A stretch of DNA of 64,000 nt, from assembly GCA_002710685.1 (NCBI GenBank), contig PALD01000071.1, forward strand, positions 329,042 to 393,041, in the 5' to 3' direction. The DNA is from Cytophagaceae bacterium. Lineage in GTDB: Bacteria > Bacteroidota > Bacteroidia > Flavobacteriales > Flavobacteriaceae. The position numbers and the translations under genes were made by a program. The notes beneath the pieces are model-generated. The model was not told the DNA's origin and made no database searches. It saw only the letters and a program-made list of their open reading frames with translations. Positions 62,895 to 64,000 of the stretch are shown one piece after another (the stretch's first letter is position 1; the number at the start of each line of letters is the position of its first letter).

Positions 62895-62966
62895 GGTCCG
62901 TTCGTCTAGGGGTTAGGACGCCAGGTTTTCATCCTGGTAACAGGGGTTCGATTCCCCTACGGACTA
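62895..62966 (+). tRNA. tRNA-Glu (anticodon TTC)
   Basis: Acceptor stem GGTCCGT / ACGGACT (first pair G-T), D arm with GTCTAGGGGTTAGGAC, anticodon stem CCAGG / CCTGG around loop TTTTCAT giving anticodon TTC, and T arm AGGGG-TTCGATT-CCCCT. CCA is not encoded. The D and T arms closely match known bacterial tRNA-Glu. Confidence 0.95.
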
Positions 62967-63000
62967 CTATTTTTAGAAATTAAGAAATAAACAAAGGGTT

Positions 63001-63249
63001 ATGGCAAATCATAAGTCGGCATTAAAAAGAATTAGAAACAGTGAGGTAAAGCGTTTAAGAAACCGTTATCAGCACAAGACTACACGTAATGCCATTAAAA
63101 AATTGAAAGGTGCAGAGAAGAAGGAGGCTGAAACTATGTTGCCTGGTGTAGTTTCTATGATCGACAAATTAGCAAAGAATAATATTATTCATGCTAATAA
63201 AGCATCGAACTTAAAATCAAAATTGACTAAGCACGTAGCTGCTCTTTAA
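63001..63249 (+). CDS. rpsT: 30S ribosomal protein S20
   Basis: 82 residues, very basic. The start [21 protein letters not shown] and the later [17 protein letters not shown] are S20 hallmarks. It binds 16S rRNA in the body of the small subunit. It lies 34 bp after tRNA-Glu, probably in the same transcript, and is followed by a strong terminator. Confidence 0.96.
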   Translation: MANHKSALKRIRNSEVKRLRNRYQHKTTRNAIKKLKGAEKKEAETMLPGVVSMIDKLAKNNIIHANKASNLKSKLTKHVAAL

Positions 63250-63282
63250 GAGTAACTCGTAGTATTAGTGTTCAAAATAATG

Positions 63283-63307
63283 AGCTCCTTTTATAAGGAG
63301 CTTTTTT
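63283..63307 (+). terminator. Rho-independent terminator of rpsT
   Basis: Stem AGCTCCTT / AAGGAGCT with loop TTAT, then six T. Confidence 0.92.
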
Positions 63308-63386
63308 CGTTGATTTTTATTAAGGTTTAGGTGAATTATTGAATCGAGTCAATCATTAATTAGATTCTGTTTTATAAAAAAATAAC

Positions 63387-63421
63387 AAAAAAAGCGATAC
63401 AAATCTGTATCGCTTTTTTTT
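63387..63421 (-). terminator. Rho-independent terminator of rho
   Basis: Stem GCGATACA / TGTATCGC with loop AATC, flanked by A and T runs, serving the minus-strand rho gene. Confidence 0.88.
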
Positions 63422-63439
63422 GTTATTGTTATTTGATTT

Positions 63440-64000
63440 TTAACCGTTCATAGAGATTAAAAACTCTTCATTATTCTTAGTTTGCTTAATTCTCTCGCTC
63501 ATAAACTCCATCGCTTCAACAGGATTCATATCGGCAAGATATTTACGCATTACCCACATTCTTTGAACGGTATTTTCATCGAGTAATAGATCATCTCTTC
63601 TTGTACTAGATGAAGTAAGGTCGATCGCAGGGAAGATTCTTCTGTTAGCGATCTTACGATCTAACTGAAGCTCCATGTTACCGGTTCCTTTAAATTCTTC
63701 AAAAATCACTTCATCCATTTTAGAACCTGTATCGGTTAATGCTGTTGCGATGATTGAAAGTGAACCTCCGCCTTCAATATTTCTTGCGGCACCAAAGAAA
63801 CGTTTTGGTTTGTGTAAAGCGTTAGCATCTACACCGCCACTTAAAACTTTACCGCTGGCAGGTTGTACGGTGTTGTATGCTCTGGCTAAACGGGTGATCG
63901 AATCTAATAGGATCACTACATCGTGACCACATTCAACCAAGCGTTTTGCTTTTTCTAGTACAATATTCGCAACTCTTACGTGTTCGTGTGCTTCTTTATC
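63440..64000 (-). CDS. rho: Transcription termination factor Rho, C-terminal part, 5' end outside the window
   Basis: The open frame reaches the window edge, so this is the C-terminal ATPase part. Visible motifs: [18 protein letters not shown] (Walker B region), [14 protein letters not shown] (Q-loop region), [37 protein letters not shown] and the closing helices with [16 protein letters not shown]. It is the RNA helicase that ends transcription. Convergent with rpsT; each has its own terminator. Confidence 0.95.
   Translation of the reverse strand, partial: DKEAHEHVRVANIVLEKAKRLVECGHDVVILLDSITRLARAYNTVQPASGKVLSGGVDANALHKPKRFFGAARNIEGGGSLSIIATALTDTGSKMDEVIFEEFKGTGNMELQLDRKIANRRIFPAIDLTSSSTRRDDLLLDENTVQRMWVMRKYLADMNPVEAMEFMSERIKQTKNNEEFLISMNG

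Overview
The window is chromosomal DNA from a member of the Bacteroidota, most likely a marine Flavobacteriaceae. The signs are type IX secretion (T9SS) sorting domains of type A (giant protein ending at 21469) and type B (protein ending at 58523), a fused SecDF, a B12-dependent NrdJ, an archaeal/eukaryal-type ProS, OmpP1/FadL and OmpA outer membrane proteins, near absence of Shine-Dalgarno sequences, and several promoters fitting the Bacteroidota pattern TTG-N18..20-TAnnTTTG (e.g. 6220-6249, 38090-38119, 62842-62871). No insertion sequence, integrase, prophage module, CRISPR array or rRNA operon was seen. The genus cannot be fixed from this sequence.

Layout. 1-9100: the end of a type III polyketide synthase with an overlapping FabI-like dehydrogenase, a threonine aldolase, YbaB, an S9 peptidase, a cysteine-synthase-like enzyme, an alpha-oxoamine synthase and an SLC13 transporter. 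9203-22816: a TPR histidine kinase and LuxR-type regulator, a 20-bp palindrome, then a run of secreted proteins (tail-collar protein, 2851-residue LamG/T9SS protein, a smaller protein sharing a domain with it, and a lipoprotein). 22980-27104: mutarotase, GH5-like and GH2 enzymes. 27162-29628: RluF, a hydrolase and small genes. 29939-35319: OmpA-like protein, two lipoproteins, a polytopic membrane protein and a LytS/LytTR two-component pair. 35316-35850: a decayed pyrophosphatase gene. 35906-64000: mainly housekeeping genes (HerA/DUF853 ATPase, queE, asnB, gyrB, mdh, nrdJ, secDF, lgt, yidD, cysS, folE, proS, tRNA-Glu, rpsT, rho) with two outer membrane proteins, a T9SS type B protein and a Gly/Tyr- then Ser/Arg-rich lipoprotein between them.

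Three things stand out. First, a short dyad repeat (stem TTTxGC / GCxAAA around a 4-5 nt loop, commonest core GGC-TTTC-GCC) occurs about 25 times, inside genes and between them. Its stem bases change in a compensating way (GGC/GCC, CGC/GCG, AGC/GCT), so the symmetry itself seems to be kept. Second, 9203-22816 looks like a self-contained regulated surface-protein locus. Third, a cysteine-synthase-like enzyme beside an alpha-oxoamine synthase (5099-7540) fits the first two steps of sulfonolipid (capnine-type) synthesis.

Start codons were moved inward from the longest open frame where signal peptides, promoters or family lengths argued for it (threonine aldolase, YbaB, TPR kinase, mutarotase, LytS kinase, queE, DUF2911, gyrB, DUF6588, proS). 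Functions come from motifs recognised by eye; no database search was possible.
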